A stretch of 64,000 bases of DNA from a virus. The stretch covers positions 62,001 to 126,000 of the IMG/VR virus record IMGVR_UViG_3300032401_000690; one strand, given 5' to 3'. The notes under the pieces were generated by a model that saw nothing but the letters and a program-made list of their open reading frames with translations, made no database searches and was not told the origin of the DNA. Every line of letters starts with the position of its first letter. The stretch's first letter is position 1. The translations under genes and the position numbers were made by a program. Shown here one piece after another: positions 41,591 to 50,171 of this stretch.

Positions 41591-41603
41591 TTACGACAAC
41601 AAG

Positions 41604-41632
41604 TTGACAACACACAATTTTCTATTTATACT
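41604..41632 (+). promoter_or_regulatory. Sigma-70-like promoter overlapping a TATTTATA element, upstream of SSB gene
   Basis: TTGACA (41604-41609) and TATACT (41627-41632) are separated by 17 bases; TATTTATA (41623-41630) overlaps the second box. The ATG of the SSB gene is at 41662. A housekeeping-type -35 box was not noticed beside the other TATTTATA elements and would suit early expression of replication genes. Confidence 0.45.
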
Positions 41633-41661
41633 TTCTATGTAAACTTTTAATTAATATATAT

Positions 41662-42525
41662 ATGGCGACAACAAATGTTTTAGATGCGGTTTTGGCTCAG
41701 TATGAAAGCTCAAAACAAGGTGGTTCTTCTAACACCACAAAAATGTCTCAGGACGAAAGAATGAAAAAATATTTCGCGGCTATCCTTAAGGATAACGAGA
41801 AACAAGGTCAGAAACGACTTAGAATATTACCAACAACTGATGGGTCTTCACCTTTCAAAGAAGTATGGTTCCACGAACTTAATGTGGATGGTAAATGGCA
41901 AAAATTCTATGATCCAGGAAAAAATGATAATGAGAGATCACCATTGAATGAGGTTCACGAAGAACTTATGTCAACGGGTAAAGAATCTGACAAAGAAATG
42001 GCACGACAATATAAAGCTCGTAAGTTTTATATCGTTAAAGTAATTGATCGTGATAACGAACAAGACGGAGTTAAGTTTTGGAGATTTAAACACAATTACA
42101 AACAAGAAGGGATCCTTGATAAAATTATTCCAATTTGGAAAGCAAAAGGTGATGTTACCGATTCTGATAAAGGTCGTGATTTAATCTTGGAACTTACCAA
42201 AGCAAAAACTCCAAAAGGGGCGGTATATACAGTAATTCAAACTGTAATGTATGATGACCCAACACCAACTCACGAAGATGTGGAAACAATGAACACTTGG
42301 ATCAATGATGAATTGACTTGGGAAGATGTTTATTCTAAAAAACCAATTGAATACCTTGAAGCGTTATCAAGAGGTGAAACTCCACGTTGGGATAGTGAAA
42401 AAGGTGGTTACGCCTATAGTAATGATGTTGTTGCAGAAACTTCTATTGGGGGATCAAAACAAGAGTCAAAGACTACTGTTGACCCACAAGCAAATGAAGA
42501 GGTTGACGAGGAATTACCATTCTAA
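41662..42525 (+). CDS. Single-stranded DNA-binding protein (T4 gp32-like)
   Basis: The protein has 287 residues (T4 gp32: 301). The N-terminal basic arm holds DERMKKYFAAIL. The OB-fold core has KRLRILPTTDGSSPFKEVWF, ARKFYIVKVIDRDNEQDGV and FWRFKHNYKQEGILDKI, matching the gp32 core with its VLVI.D and F.FG-like strands. The C-terminus is acidic and ends VDEELPF, the tail used to recruit recombination and replication partners. T4 gp32 binds zinc through three Cys and one His; this protein has no Cys at all, so it must fold without that site. The next genes, UvsX and RNase H, are known functional partners. Confidence 0.85.
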   Translation: MATTNVLDAVLAQYESSKQGGSSNTTKMSQDERMKKYFAAILKDNEKQGQKRLRILPTTDGSSPFKEVWFHELNVDGKWQKFYDPGKNDNERSPLNEVHEELMSTGKESDKEMARQYKARKFYIVKVIDRDNEQDGVKFWRFKHNYKQEGILDKIIPIWKAKGDVTDSDKGRDLILELTKAKTPKGAVYTVIQTVMYDDPTPTHEDVETMNTWINDELTWEDVYSKKPIEYLEALSRGETPRWDSEKGGYAYSNDVVAETSIGGSKQESKTTVDPQANEEVDEELPF

Positions 42526-42548
42526 AAAAAAAAGAACCTAAATGATAG

Positions 42549-42579
42549 GCACCGATTTACAATGTCGGTGCTTTTTTTT
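42549..42579 (+). terminator. Rho-independent terminator after SSB gene
   Basis: GCACCGA (42549-42555) pairs with TCGGTGC (42565-42571), followed by eight T. Confidence 0.9.
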
Positions 42580-42605
42580 ATCTTTTAAAAAACAAACAAA
42601 TTATT

Positions 42606-43595
42606 ATGGCAATAAAAAAGAAAGAAATATCCTTGGATGCAATCAAGGGTAAATTCTCAACAAAAACAAAGTATAAACCAGAAAGTTTTTATAATTGTGG
42701 TGAGGCGTTTATGGGGGCTTGCGGACTACCCGGACCTGTAATGGGGGGTATAAATATGTTCTTGGGGCATTCAAATGCTGGAAAGACAACGGCAATGATC
42801 CTTGCGGCTGCGGACGCTCAGAAAAAGGGTCACTTACCAGTTTTTATTATAACGGAGAAGAAGTGGAGTTTTGAGCATAGTGTGGAATTGGGGTTACAGG
42901 CTCAAAAAAATGCGGATGGAACTTGGGATGGGGACTTTATATTTAACGATTCGTTTGATGTTATTGAACAGGCAACGGACTTTATTAACAATATTTTAGA
43001 CGAACAAGAGAAGGGTAACCTCCCTTATAACTTATTGTTTTTGTTTGATAGTATTGGGTCAGTTCCGTGTCAGATGACTTTTGACGGAAAGGGTGGGTCC
43101 ATGCACAACTCAAGAGTTCTTGCGGATAAAATAGGTATGGGGATACATTCCAGAATTTCTAAATCTAAAAAAGAAGATTATCCTTATTATAATACTTTAG
43201 TTATAGTTAATCAACCATGGGTCGAGTTACCGGACAATCCATTTGGTCAACCTGAAATTCGAGCCAAAGGTGGTATAGCAATATGGTTGGCGAGTAGTTT
43301 AATATTCTTATTTGGTAATCAGAAAAAAGCTGGTATCAGTCATATTGATGCAACTAAAGACGGTAGAAAGGTGTCATTTGCAATTAGAACAAAGATATCT
43401 ATTTTGAAAAATCACGTAAATGGTCTCGGTTACAAGGATGGTAAAATAATTGCAGTACCGCAAGGGTATATTGAAGACACAAAAGAGGCTTTAGATAATT
43501 ATAAAAAAGAATATTCGGAGTATTGGGCAACAAAATTAGGTTATTCGGAATATTCTTTGGATGAATATACTAATGACATTGACCCTGAAGAATAA
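42606..43595 (+). CDS. uvsX: UvsX/RecA-like recombinase
   Basis: The protein has 329 residues (T4 UvsX: 391). Walker A is FLGHSNAGKTTAMI (about 54-67). The Walker B strand is LLFLFDSIGS (about 142-151), followed by a DNA-binding-loop region with SMHNSRVLADKIG, then YYNTLVIVNQPW, AKGGIAIWLASSLIFLFGN and VSFAIRTKISILKN, matching RecA-fold recombinases. It forms filaments on single-stranded DNA and drives strand exchange that primes T4-type replication. It is shorter than T4 UvsX at both ends. An endonuclease gene follows, then the RNase H-type gene, so a mobile element separates two replication genes. Confidence 0.85.
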   Translation: MAIKKKEISLDAIKGKFSTKTKYKPESFYNCGEAFMGACGLPGPVMGGINMFLGHSNAGKTTAMILAAADAQKKGHLPVFIITEKKWSFEHSVELGLQAQKNADGTWDGDFIFNDSFDVIEQATDFINNILDEQEKGNLPYNLLFLFDSIGSVPCQMTFDGKGGSMHNSRVLADKIGMGIHSRISKSKKEDYPYYNTLVIVNQPWVELPDNPFGQPEIRAKGGIAIWLASSLIFLFGNQKKAGISHIDATKDGRKVSFAIRTKISILKNHVNGLGYKDGKIIAVPQGYIEDTKEALDNYKKEYSEYWATKLGYSEYSLDEYTNDIDPEE

Positions 43596-43636
43596 AAAAA
43601 ATTGTTAATGGGACACTCTTTTACTTGATTTGACGA

Positions 43637-43644
43637 TATTTATA
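43637..43644 (+). promoter_or_regulatory. TATTTATA element next to an endonuclease start
   Basis: CGATATTTATATGATATG: the octamer ends four bases before the ATG at 43649, the same tight spacing as at 14134. Confidence 0.45.
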
Positions 43645-43648
43645 TGAT

Positions 43649-44536
43649 ATGTGTGATTGTAAAGAAACTATTGGCCATAAAACTTCTTGTTTTATTAAAT
43701 GTGATGAATGTGATAAAATTATTAAATATAAGGCTTTATCTACATATAAGACATCCATTAGACGAAGTAAAACTTTTGGGTTATGTTCGTCTTGTTTAAA
43801 GAATGGGGAAAGAAATCCGTTCTTCAATAAGAAACACACTAAAGAATCCATGGTTAGGATGGTTAAAACCTCAAATAATAGTGAAGAAAGAAAAAAATAT
43901 TACGAAAAAATAAGGTCAGAAGAATATAGAAAATATTTAAGTGATTGGATGAAAAAAAATAGTCCGATGAGAGGTAATTCATATTATAAAATATGGGTTC
44001 AAAAATATGGTGTCGATAAGGCCGATGAAATGAATAAAGAGTGTTCGTTAAAAAAATCGGTTAAAGGGGAAAAAAATTATTGGTTTGGTAAAACCCCCCC
44101 CTTTGGTTCTGGAAATGGTTGGTCAGGATGGTACAATGGGTGGTATTTTAGAAGTTTATTGGAGTTGTCGTATATGGTCAACGTAATAGAAAAATATGGG
44201 TTTAATTGGGAGACGGGAGAATCTAATAAATTTAAAATTGTTTTTAAACATAAAGATGTGGTGAAGAATTATTTTCCGGATTTTGTATTAAATAATAAAT
44301 ATATGGTTGAATGTAAACCAAAAAGATTATGGAATACCGATTTAATTATAAATAAAAAAAACGCAGCTGAAGAATTCTGTCAAAAAAATGACTTAATCTA
44401 TAAGTTAAGAGATATACCAAAAATGTCTGATGATGAGATATTATCATTATATGTAAATGGGGAATTAATTTGGATAGAAAGATACCGAATAAAATTCCAA
44501 GATAGAATTTTAAAAAAGAGTAACAAAATATTGTAG
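43649..44536 (+). CDS. Homing endonuclease, PD-(D/E)XK type with NUMOD3-like motifs
   Basis: The protein has 295 residues. The N-terminus has Cys pairs that may bind zinc (FIKCDECDKII and LCSSCLKNGE). NUMOD3-like motifs follow (NPFFNKKHTKESMVRMVKTS near 52 and GEKNYWFGKTPPFGSGNGWS). The nuclease core is YFPDFVLNNKYMVECKPK (about 209-226), giving the D ... E-x-K triad. The upstream FRSLLELSYM helix and W-E-TGESNKF strand fit the same fold. It is a freestanding nuclease gene between uvsX and the exonuclease gene; such enzymes in T4-like phages cut related genomes near their own insertion site. Assignment by motif. Confidence 0.75.
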   Translation: MCDCKETIGHKTSCFIKCDECDKIIKYKALSTYKTSIRRSKTFGLCSSCLKNGERNPFFNKKHTKESMVRMVKTSNNSEERKKYYEKIRSEEYRKYLSDWMKKNSPMRGNSYYKIWVQKYGVDKADEMNKECSLKKSVKGEKNYWFGKTPPFGSGNGWSGWYNGWYFRSLLELSYMVNVIEKYGFNWETGESNKFKIVFKHKDVVKNYFPDFVLNNKYMVECKPKRLWNTDLIINKKNAAEEFCQKNDLIYKLRDIPKMSDDEILSLYVNGELIWIERYRIKFQDRILKKSNKIL

Positions 44537-44558
44537 TAACAATTATAAAAAAATTTAA

Positions 44559-45578
44559 ATGACCAAAACACTTATTGTTGATGGTAACAACTTATTAAAA
44601 ATTGGATTTCACGGAGTTAAGGATTTCTATAATGATGGGGAACACATTGGTGGGACTTGGCATTTCCTTAACACAATCCGTAAATTTTTAGAGGAAACTA
44701 ACTTTAACAAAGTTATGGTTTTTTGGGATAGTGATACAAACTCAACCCAAAGAAAATTAATATACCCCAAATATAAGATGAATCGTAAATCTTCTCCTGA
44801 TAATATGGAGAAGACAGATTCATTTAACAAACAAAAAACAAGAGTTAAACAATATCTTGAAGAGATGTTTATAAGACAATTGGAGGTTGAAAATTCGGAA
44901 GCGGATGATCTTATTGCCTATTACTGTCAGATCTCTTTAGATGAGGTTAAAACGATATTCTCGTCCGACAAAGACTTAACTCAATTAATATCAGAAACGG
45001 TAACAATATATTCCCCCAACCTAAAGGCATATTATAAGTTTGGTGATAACATTAAGTTCAAAGACTGTTTAATTCCCCATTATAATGTTAAAACATTTAA
45101 GATTGTTGCTGGTGATACATCAGACAACATTGATGGTATTAGTTTAATGGGTGAGAAAACTTTAGTTAAATTATTTCCTGAAATACTTGATTCGGAAATA
45201 AGTTTTACAGATATTTTAACAAGAGGTAAGAAATTATTGGAAGAACAAGGTAAAAGTGTTGTTTTAAATAATCTAATAAGTGGAAAAACGAAGGAGGGTA
45301 TTCTTGGGGAAAAGTTCTACGAAATAAACAAGATATTGGTTGATTTATCTGAACCACTTATAAGTGAAGAGGGTAAGGAGATGGTTAAACAATATTATTC
45401 AGAAAGTTTAGATCCTGATGGAAGGGGTTATAGAAACTTAATGAAGATGATGATGTCGGACGGATTTTTTAAGTATTTACCAAAACGTGATGACGCTTGG
45501 GTTGGATTTATAAAACCATTTTTAAAATTAACAAGAAAAGAAAAAACAATTTACAAAAACAAAAAAACAAATTTATGA
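44559..45578 (+). CDS. rnh: RNase H / 5'-3' exonuclease (T4 Rnh, FEN family)
   Basis: The protein has 339 residues (T4 RNase H: 305). Acidic metal-binding residues of the PIN/FEN family are seen in LIVDGNNLL (about 5-13), VFWDSD (near 51), EVENSEADDLIAYY (about 109-122), FSSDKDL (about 134-140) and AGDTSDNIDGI (about 185-195), the last also containing the helix-hairpin-helix start. It removes RNA primers from Okazaki fragments and acts as a 5' exonuclease together with gp32. Its last four bases overlap the next gene's start (ATGA). Confidence 0.85.
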   Translation: MTKTLIVDGNNLLKIGFHGVKDFYNDGEHIGGTWHFLNTIRKFLEETNFNKVMVFWDSDTNSTQRKLIYPKYKMNRKSSPDNMEKTDSFNKQKTRVKQYLEEMFIRQLEVENSEADDLIAYYCQISLDEVKTIFSSDKDLTQLISETVTIYSPNLKAYYKFGDNIKFKDCLIPHYNVKTFKIVAGDTSDNIDGISLMGEKTLVKLFPEILDSEISFTDILTRGKKLLEEQGKSVVLNNLISGKTKEGILGEKFYEINKILVDLSEPLISEEGKEMVKQYYSESLDPDGRGYRNLMKMMMSDGFFKYLPKRDDAWVGFIKPFLKLTRKEKTIYKNKKTNL

Positions 45579-46024
45579 GAGATCAAGATTTTACAAAAGT
45601 GGAATTCCTTTTAAAGTGTAATGAGAACATCGTTGTTCAAAGATTCTTTAATGTTAGGGGTTTTAATCCTGAATCAAAAAATTCATTAGATGTTTATAAC
45701 TATATTGGAGACTTATGTCGTCAATTGACTTATAATATGAAGATGAGAACTGTTGTCTATATGATGGACAACCAATATGAAATTCAGGAAAATCCTGACA
45801 TCTTAAACACATCAAATACGGATGGTGAAGAGAACTTTAATTTAATAATTAGGGTTGGGGATATGACAATTTGTCATAGAGTGTTTGATGCAAAAGTGTA
45901 CCCACCAAAGGTAAGATACACCGTAGACCTACGTCCGCAACTAAAAGGTATACTATCTGACTTGACTGACATTTTTTCAGGCAAAAATTTTAATACGGAA
46001 TATGGCGGATTTAGTTTAGTTTGA
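45575..46024 (+). CDS. Conserved protein of unknown function between exonuclease and helicase genes
   Basis: The protein has 149 residues from the ATG at 45575, which overlaps the stop of the exonuclease gene; an upstream ATG at 45497 lies inside that gene and would add a Lys-rich extension, so it was not chosen. The sequence has strand-helix alternation: DFTKVEFLLKCNENIVVQRF, SLDVYNYIGDLCRQLTYNMK, then FNLIIRVGDMTICHRVFDAK. No known motif was recognised. Tight coupling to exonuclease and helicase suggests a replication accessory such as a loader or primer-processing factor, but that is context only. Confidence 0.55.
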   Translation: MRDQDFTKVEFLLKCNENIVVQRFFNVRGFNPESKNSLDVYNYIGDLCRQLTYNMKMRTVVYMMDNQYEIQENPDILNTSNTDGEENFNLIIRVGDMTICHRVFDAKVYPPKVRYTVDLRPQLKGILSDLTDIFSGKNFNTEYGGFSLV

Positions 46025-46057
46025 TAGTATTTATCTTTACGAACGAATAAAAAACAT

Positions 46058-47437
46058 ATGGCGACAAACAAAAATTTTGATTATTTAGGGAATAATTTTC
46101 AGATTCAGTTATTGAATCAAATCATTTTGGATAAAGAATTTTCACACTCAATTATTGATGTGATTGAGTCTAGTTATTTTGAAAACAAATATTTTAAAAT
46201 AATTATCCAGATGATCAGAGAGTATTATAAAAAATACGATCACACACCATCATTTGACACATTAGAACAAGTGGCAAAATCCGAATTACAACAAGAGATT
46301 GCATCCAAGATTGTTTTGGATATGATTGGTAAAATCAAGGATGCACCTATTGACGGGGGGGATTTTGTTCAAGACAAGGCACTTAAGTTTTGCAAACAAG
46401 AGGAAGTAATTAAAGTTATGGGTAAGGCTCAAAAAATCATTGATGGTGGTGAATTTGAGAGTTATGAGACCATAGAACAAATGTTTAGAGAAGCATTACA
46501 AGTAGGTGAAAAAAACACAAATTTGGCAAGTGTTTTTAGTAACTTGGATCAAGTATTAGATGATGACTACAGACACCCCATACCGATGGGAATACCTGGT
46601 ATTGACAGGTTGTTAAAGGGTGGTTTGGCTAAAGGTGAGATTGGAGTTATTTTGGCACCGACTGGTGTTGGTAAATCAACTCTATTAACTAAGATTGCTA
46701 ATCACGCATTTAACTTGGGGAACAATGTAATACAGATCTTCTTTGAAGATAATCCAAAGATTATTCAGAGAAAACATTACACATTATGGACTAAAATTCA
46801 CCCGGACGAATTATCAGAAAAAAAGGATGAGGTTATCCGAAGAGTTAAGGAGATTGAGGATTCTATGCCGAACAAATTAATTATGCAAAAGTTGCCCTCA
46901 GATACGGTTACAATGCTTCAAATTAAGAACCAACTCAGAAAGTTAATTGCGGATGGTACCAAGATAGATATGGTATTATTGGATTATATTGATTGTGTTG
47001 TTCCGGATAAGAATTTGGGTGATGAATGGAAGAGTGAAGGATCTGTAATGAGAGGTTTTGAATCAATGTGTCACGAACTTGACCTTGTTGGTTGGACTGC
47101 AACACAAGGAAACAGAAGCTCAATATCATCTGAAGTGGTTACAACAGATCAAATGGGTGGTTCCATTAAGAAGGCACAAGTTGGTCACGTAATTATCTCA
47201 GTTGCAAAAACATTACAACAAAAAGAATTAAAATTGGCGACAATAGCAATTACTAAATCAAGAATTGGTGATGATGGTATTGTCTTTGAAAATTGCAAAT
47301 TCGACAACGGTATGTTAGAAATTGATACCGAAAGTTCTATGACATTTTTAGGTGTGGAGGAACAAAAAGAAGACAGACAACGTCAACGAGTAAAAGAGTT
47401 GATGGAAAAAAGAAAACAAAAAGAACAAATAAATTAA
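46058..47437 (+). CDS. Replicative DNA helicase (DnaB / T4 gp41-like)
   Basis: The protein has 459 residues (T4 gp41: 475). The N-terminal ~140 residues form a helical domain. The RecA-like motor has MGIPGIDRLLKGGLAKGEIG, Walker A LAPTGVGKSTLLTKIA (about 199-214), EDNPKIIQRKH containing the catalytic Glu region, Walker B MVLLDYIDCV (about 305-314), ATQGNRSS (Q motif near 350) and an arginine-finger segment ITKSRIGDDG near 407. It unwinds the fork 5' to 3' as a hexamer. It starts 33 bases after the small upstream gene and is followed 15 bases later by the reductase gene. Confidence 0.88.
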   Translation: MATNKNFDYLGNNFQIQLLNQIILDKEFSHSIIDVIESSYFENKYFKIIIQMIREYYKKYDHTPSFDTLEQVAKSELQQEIASKIVLDMIGKIKDAPIDGGDFVQDKALKFCKQEEVIKVMGKAQKIIDGGEFESYETIEQMFREALQVGEKNTNLASVFSNLDQVLDDDYRHPIPMGIPGIDRLLKGGLAKGEIGVILAPTGVGKSTLLTKIANHAFNLGNNVIQIFFEDNPKIIQRKHYTLWTKIHPDELSEKKDEVIRRVKEIEDSMPNKLIMQKLPSDTVTMLQIKNQLRKLIADGTKIDMVLLDYIDCVVPDKNLGDEWKSEGSVMRGFESMCHELDLVGWTATQGNRSSISSEVVTTDQMGGSIKKAQVGHVIISVAKTLQQKELKLATIAITKSRIGDDGIVFENCKFDNGMLEIDTESSMTFLGVEEQKEDRQRQRVKELMEKRKQKEQIN

Positions 47438-47452
47438 ACAATTAACAAAACT

Positions 47453-49312
47453 ATGGACGCATCACAACAGATTTTATCGGATCTAACGGTTTATATGAAG
47501 TACGCAAAATTTGTACCAGAATTAAATAGACGTGAAACTTGGGGAGAATTAGTAACCCGAAACATTAATATGCACATTAAGAAATACCCATCACTTGAGA
47601 GTGAAATAAGAGAGGTATATAAGTTTGTGTATGACAAAAAAGTATTACCATCAATGAGATCAATGCAATTTGGTGGAAAACCAATTGAGCTCTCACCTAA
47701 CAGAATTTTTAATTGTGCGTATTTGCCAATTGACAATTTGGAATCGTTTTCCGAATCAATGTTCTTGTTATTAGGTGGGACAGGTGTTGGGTACTCAGTA
47801 CAAAAACACCACGTAGATAAACTTCCTGAGATTAGAAAACCAAACCCAAACAGGTTTAGAAGATTTTTAATTGGGGATTCTATTGAAGGGTGGTCAGACG
47901 CAATTAAGGTTCTATTCAAATCTTATTTTGGAGAACAATTATCAACACCTGATTTTGATTTTTCCGATATTAGGCATAAAGGATCTAGGTTAATCACATC
48001 TGGAGGTAAAGCCCCTGGACCCCAACCACTTAAAGATTGTTTACACAAATTAAAAAGTATTTTAGAGTCAAAAGAGGATGGTGATAAATTAACAACCATT
48101 GAGGTTCATGACATTATTTGTCATATAGCTGACGCAGTCCTTAGTGGAGGGATTAGAAGAGCGGCACTGATCTCACTATTCAATGCTGATGACCAAGAAA
48201 TGATTTCTTGTAAAACGGGTAATTGGTGGGAAACAAACCCACAAAGAGGGAGAGCGAACAACTCGGCAACATTGTTAAGGCATAAAATAACTCAAGAGTT
48301 TTTTATGGGACTATGGAAACGTATTGAGGCTTCAGGAGCGGGTGAACCAGGAATTTATTTCACAAATGATAAAGATTGGGGAACAAATCCTTGTTGTGAA
48401 ATTGCTCTCCGACCAAATCAATTTTGTAACCTATGTGAGGTAAATGTTTCGGATATTGTGTCTCAAGAAGATTTAAATAATCGTGTTAGAGCTGCGGCAT
48501 TCATTGGAACATTACAAGCGGGTTATACTAACTTCCATTACTTAAGAGATATTTGGAAAAGAACAACTGAGAAAGATGCGTTAATTGGTGTTTCTATGAC
48601 AGGAATTGGATCAGGAGTTGTTTTAGGTTATAATATGAAAGAAGCCGCAAAAATCGTTAAAGAGGAAAATGAACGAGTTGCAAAATTAATTGGTATTAAT
48701 AAATCGGCAAGAACAACAACTGTAAAACCTGCGGGGACAACATCATTAACATTGGGGACATCATCAGGTATTCACGCTTGGCACAATGACTACTACATTA
48801 GAAGAATCCGTGTTGGTAAAAATGAATCAATTTATGGGTATTTAAGTGAAAATCACCCTGAATTAGTTGAGGATGAATTCTTTAGACCCCACGATACTGC
48901 GGTCATATCAATCCCACAAAAAGCACCTGAAGGGGCAATTTTAAGAACTGAAAGTCCATTCCAACTATTGGAAAGAGTTAAAAAAGTAACTCAAGAATGG
49001 GTAAGACCGGGACATAGAGGGGGTTCAAATATGCATAATGTATCAGCAACAATCAGTTTGAAACCTGAAGATTGGGAATTGGCTGGGGAGTGGATGTGGA
49101 AAAACAGGGATTATTACAATGGTTTGTCTGTTTTACCTCACTCCGAACATACTTACATACAAAGTCCTTTTGAGGATTGTGATGAAGAAACATTTGATAG
49201 GTTAAATATGTCGTTAACCAATATTGACTTAAGTAAAGTTATTGAGTTGACAGATGAAACGGATTTAAGTGAGAGTTTAGCGTGTTCGGGAGGTTCATGC
49301 GAGATTTTATAA
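47453..49312 (+). CDS. nrdJ: Class II (adenosylcobalamin-dependent) ribonucleotide reductase
   Basis: The protein has 619 residues, similar to monomeric class II reductases of the Lactobacillus leichmannii type. RIFNCAYLPIDNL near 83 supplies an active-site Cys. LLLGGTGVGYSVQKH near 106 and ADAVLSGGIRRAALISLF near 225 are conserved specificity and barrel segments. TNPCCEIAL near 312 carries the radical Cys and the Glu, and FCNLCEVN follows. VKPAGTTSLTLGTSSGIHAW near 424 is the phosphate-binding loop. The C-terminal CSGGSC provides the redox pair. It makes deoxynucleotides for phage replication in any oxygen condition but needs host B12. T4 instead uses class I and III enzymes. No separate small subunit gene is present nearby, as expected. 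Confidence 0.9.
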   Translation: MDASQQILSDLTVYMKYAKFVPELNRRETWGELVTRNINMHIKKYPSLESEIREVYKFVYDKKVLPSMRSMQFGGKPIELSPNRIFNCAYLPIDNLESFSESMFLLLGGTGVGYSVQKHHVDKLPEIRKPNPNRFRRFLIGDSIEGWSDAIKVLFKSYFGEQLSTPDFDFSDIRHKGSRLITSGGKAPGPQPLKDCLHKLKSILESKEDGDKLTTIEVHDIICHIADAVLSGGIRRAALISLFNADDQEMISCKTGNWWETNPQRGRANNSATLLRHKITQEFFMGLWKRIEASGAGEPGIYFTNDKDWGTNPCCEIALRPNQFCNLCEVNVSDIVSQEDLNNRVRAAAFIGTLQAGYTNFHYLRDIWKRTTEKDALIGVSMTGIGSGVVLGYNMKEAAKIVKEENERVAKLIGINKSARTTTVKPAGTTSLTLGTSSGIHAWHNDYYIRRIRVGKNESIYGYLSENHPELVEDEFFRPHDTAVISIPQKAPEGAILRTESPFQLLERVKKVTQEWVRPGHRGGSNMHNVSATISLKPEDWELAGEWMWKNRDYYNGLSVLPHSEHTYIQSPFEDCDEETFDRLNMSLTNIDLSKVIELTDETDLSESLACSGGSCEIL

Positions 49313-49333
49313 TTAATTAACATTATGTAAATT

Positions 49334-49363
49334 AAAAGGAATACGTATTCGTATTCCTTTTTT
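49334..49363 (+). terminator. Rho-independent terminator after reductase gene
   Basis: AAAAGGAATACG (49334-49345) pairs with CGTATTCCTTTT (49350-49361) around TATT, then T-run. Confidence 0.9.
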
Positions 49364-49375
49364 AATTATTGGTGA

Positions 49376-49383
49376 TATTTATA
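49376..49383 (+). promoter_or_regulatory. TATTTATA element upstream of HNH endonuclease
   Basis: GGTGATATTTATAATAAAACACC, 14 bases before the ATG at 49398. Confidence 0.5.
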
Positions 49384-49397
49384 ATAAAACACCAATA

Positions 49398-49904
49398 ATG
49401 TTATTAAAGGAATTGGCAATTAGAAAAGAAAAACTTGTAAAAGGAAAAAACAGGTATTATCTTTATATTTTTAAATGTGGGTGTGGTAAAGAACTATTGG
49501 TACAATCTTCAGCATTAAAAACACATTCTGGAAAATGTATAAGATGTGCGCAACTTAAAGAACCTTATAAGTACATTTATAATGAATTAAAATTACATAA
49601 AAGAAATGATACTAAGGTTGAGTTAACATTTGAGGAATTTCTTGATGTAATTAAAGTAAGGGACTGTCATTATTGTGGTGAGGAGTTAAATTATGAAGAA
49701 TATTCTAGAGTTTGGGGGAAAATAAATAGTAGGGCTCACCAATTAGATAGAAAAGATAATAATTTGGGGTATAGTAAGGAAAATGTTGTTACTTGTTGTT
49801 GGGAGTGTAATAGGTTAAAATCTAACAGATTTACTTATGAAGAGTTCATTCAATTATCGCCCATCTTAAATAAAATACGAATTGAAAAGAAAGAATTAAA
49901 ATGA
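49398..49904 (+). CDS. HNH homing endonuclease
   Basis: The protein has 168 residues. The nuclease core is CHYCGEELNYEE (about 90-101), then AHQLDRKDNNLGYSKENVVTCCW (about 113-135) and ECNRLKSNRFTYEEF: Cys pairs bracket a zinc, HQLDR gives the first His/Asp and N..(C)..CN the following Asn. This is a standard HNH fold. An N-terminal GCGKELLVQSSALKTHSG with CIRCAQ forms another Cys pair. It is a freestanding endonuclease next to the reductase gene, a favourite neighbourhood for such elements in T4-like phages. Its end overlaps the next start by four bases. Confidence 0.85.
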   Translation: MLLKELAIRKEKLVKGKNRYYLYIFKCGCGKELLVQSSALKTHSGKCIRCAQLKEPYKYIYNELKLHKRNDTKVELTFEEFLDVIKVRDCHYCGEELNYEEYSRVWGKINSRAHQLDRKDNNLGYSKENVVTCCWECNRLKSNRFTYEEFIQLSPILNKIRIEKKELK

Positions 49905-50122
49905 TGGTAACAAAAGATTGGATATATGATTTATATGTGGAGGAGATTTCAAAAAAGAAGTCTCCCCCACTTGATTATTATAAAAATAAGGATGGTAATA
50001 TCGTTATGACCGAAGATTACCACAAAAAAAGGGGTTTCTGTTGTGGATCAAAATGTTTGCATTGCCCTTACGACCCAATTTATACTAAATATAGTACAAG
50101 AGTTAATGAATCACGATTATAG
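49901..50122 (+). CDS. DUF5522-like small Cys-rich protein
   Basis: The protein has 73 residues. The signature MTEDYHKKRGFCCGSKCLHC and then PYDP matches the DUF5522 family, small proteins with a CC...C..C cluster that presumably binds metal, common in Bacteroidetes and other bacteria. Its function is not known. It overlaps the endonuclease gene by four bases (ATGA) and is closed by a terminator. It may have been carried in with the endonuclease or acquired from a host. Confidence 0.7.
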   Translation: MMVTKDWIYDLYVEEISKKKSPPLDYYKNKDGNIVMTEDYHKKRGFCCGSKCLHCPYDPIYTKYSTRVNESRL

Positions 50123-50134
50123 TCGTGATTTTTT
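50109..50134 (+). terminator. Rho-independent terminator
   Basis: AATCACGA (50109-50116) pairs with TCGTGATT (50123-50130) around TTATAG, then TTTT. The 5' arm lies in the 3' end of the DUF5522 gene. Confidence 0.85.
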
Positions 50135-50141
50135 ATTTATA
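50134..50141 (+). promoter_or_regulatory. TATTTATA element upstream of the wedge operon
   Basis: The octamer directly follows the terminator stem; a related TATTTATT lies at 50159-50166, six bases before the gp25 ATG at 50172. Confidence 0.5.
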
Positions 50142-50171
50142 TAAAATATCCGAACATTATATTTATTAGAT

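Noticed and set aside
45497-45574. Longer start for the gene after RNase H
   Set aside because: The extension lies inside the exonuclease gene and gives a Lys-rich, low-information N-terminus; the ATGA overlap at 45575 is the usual arrangement in this genome.
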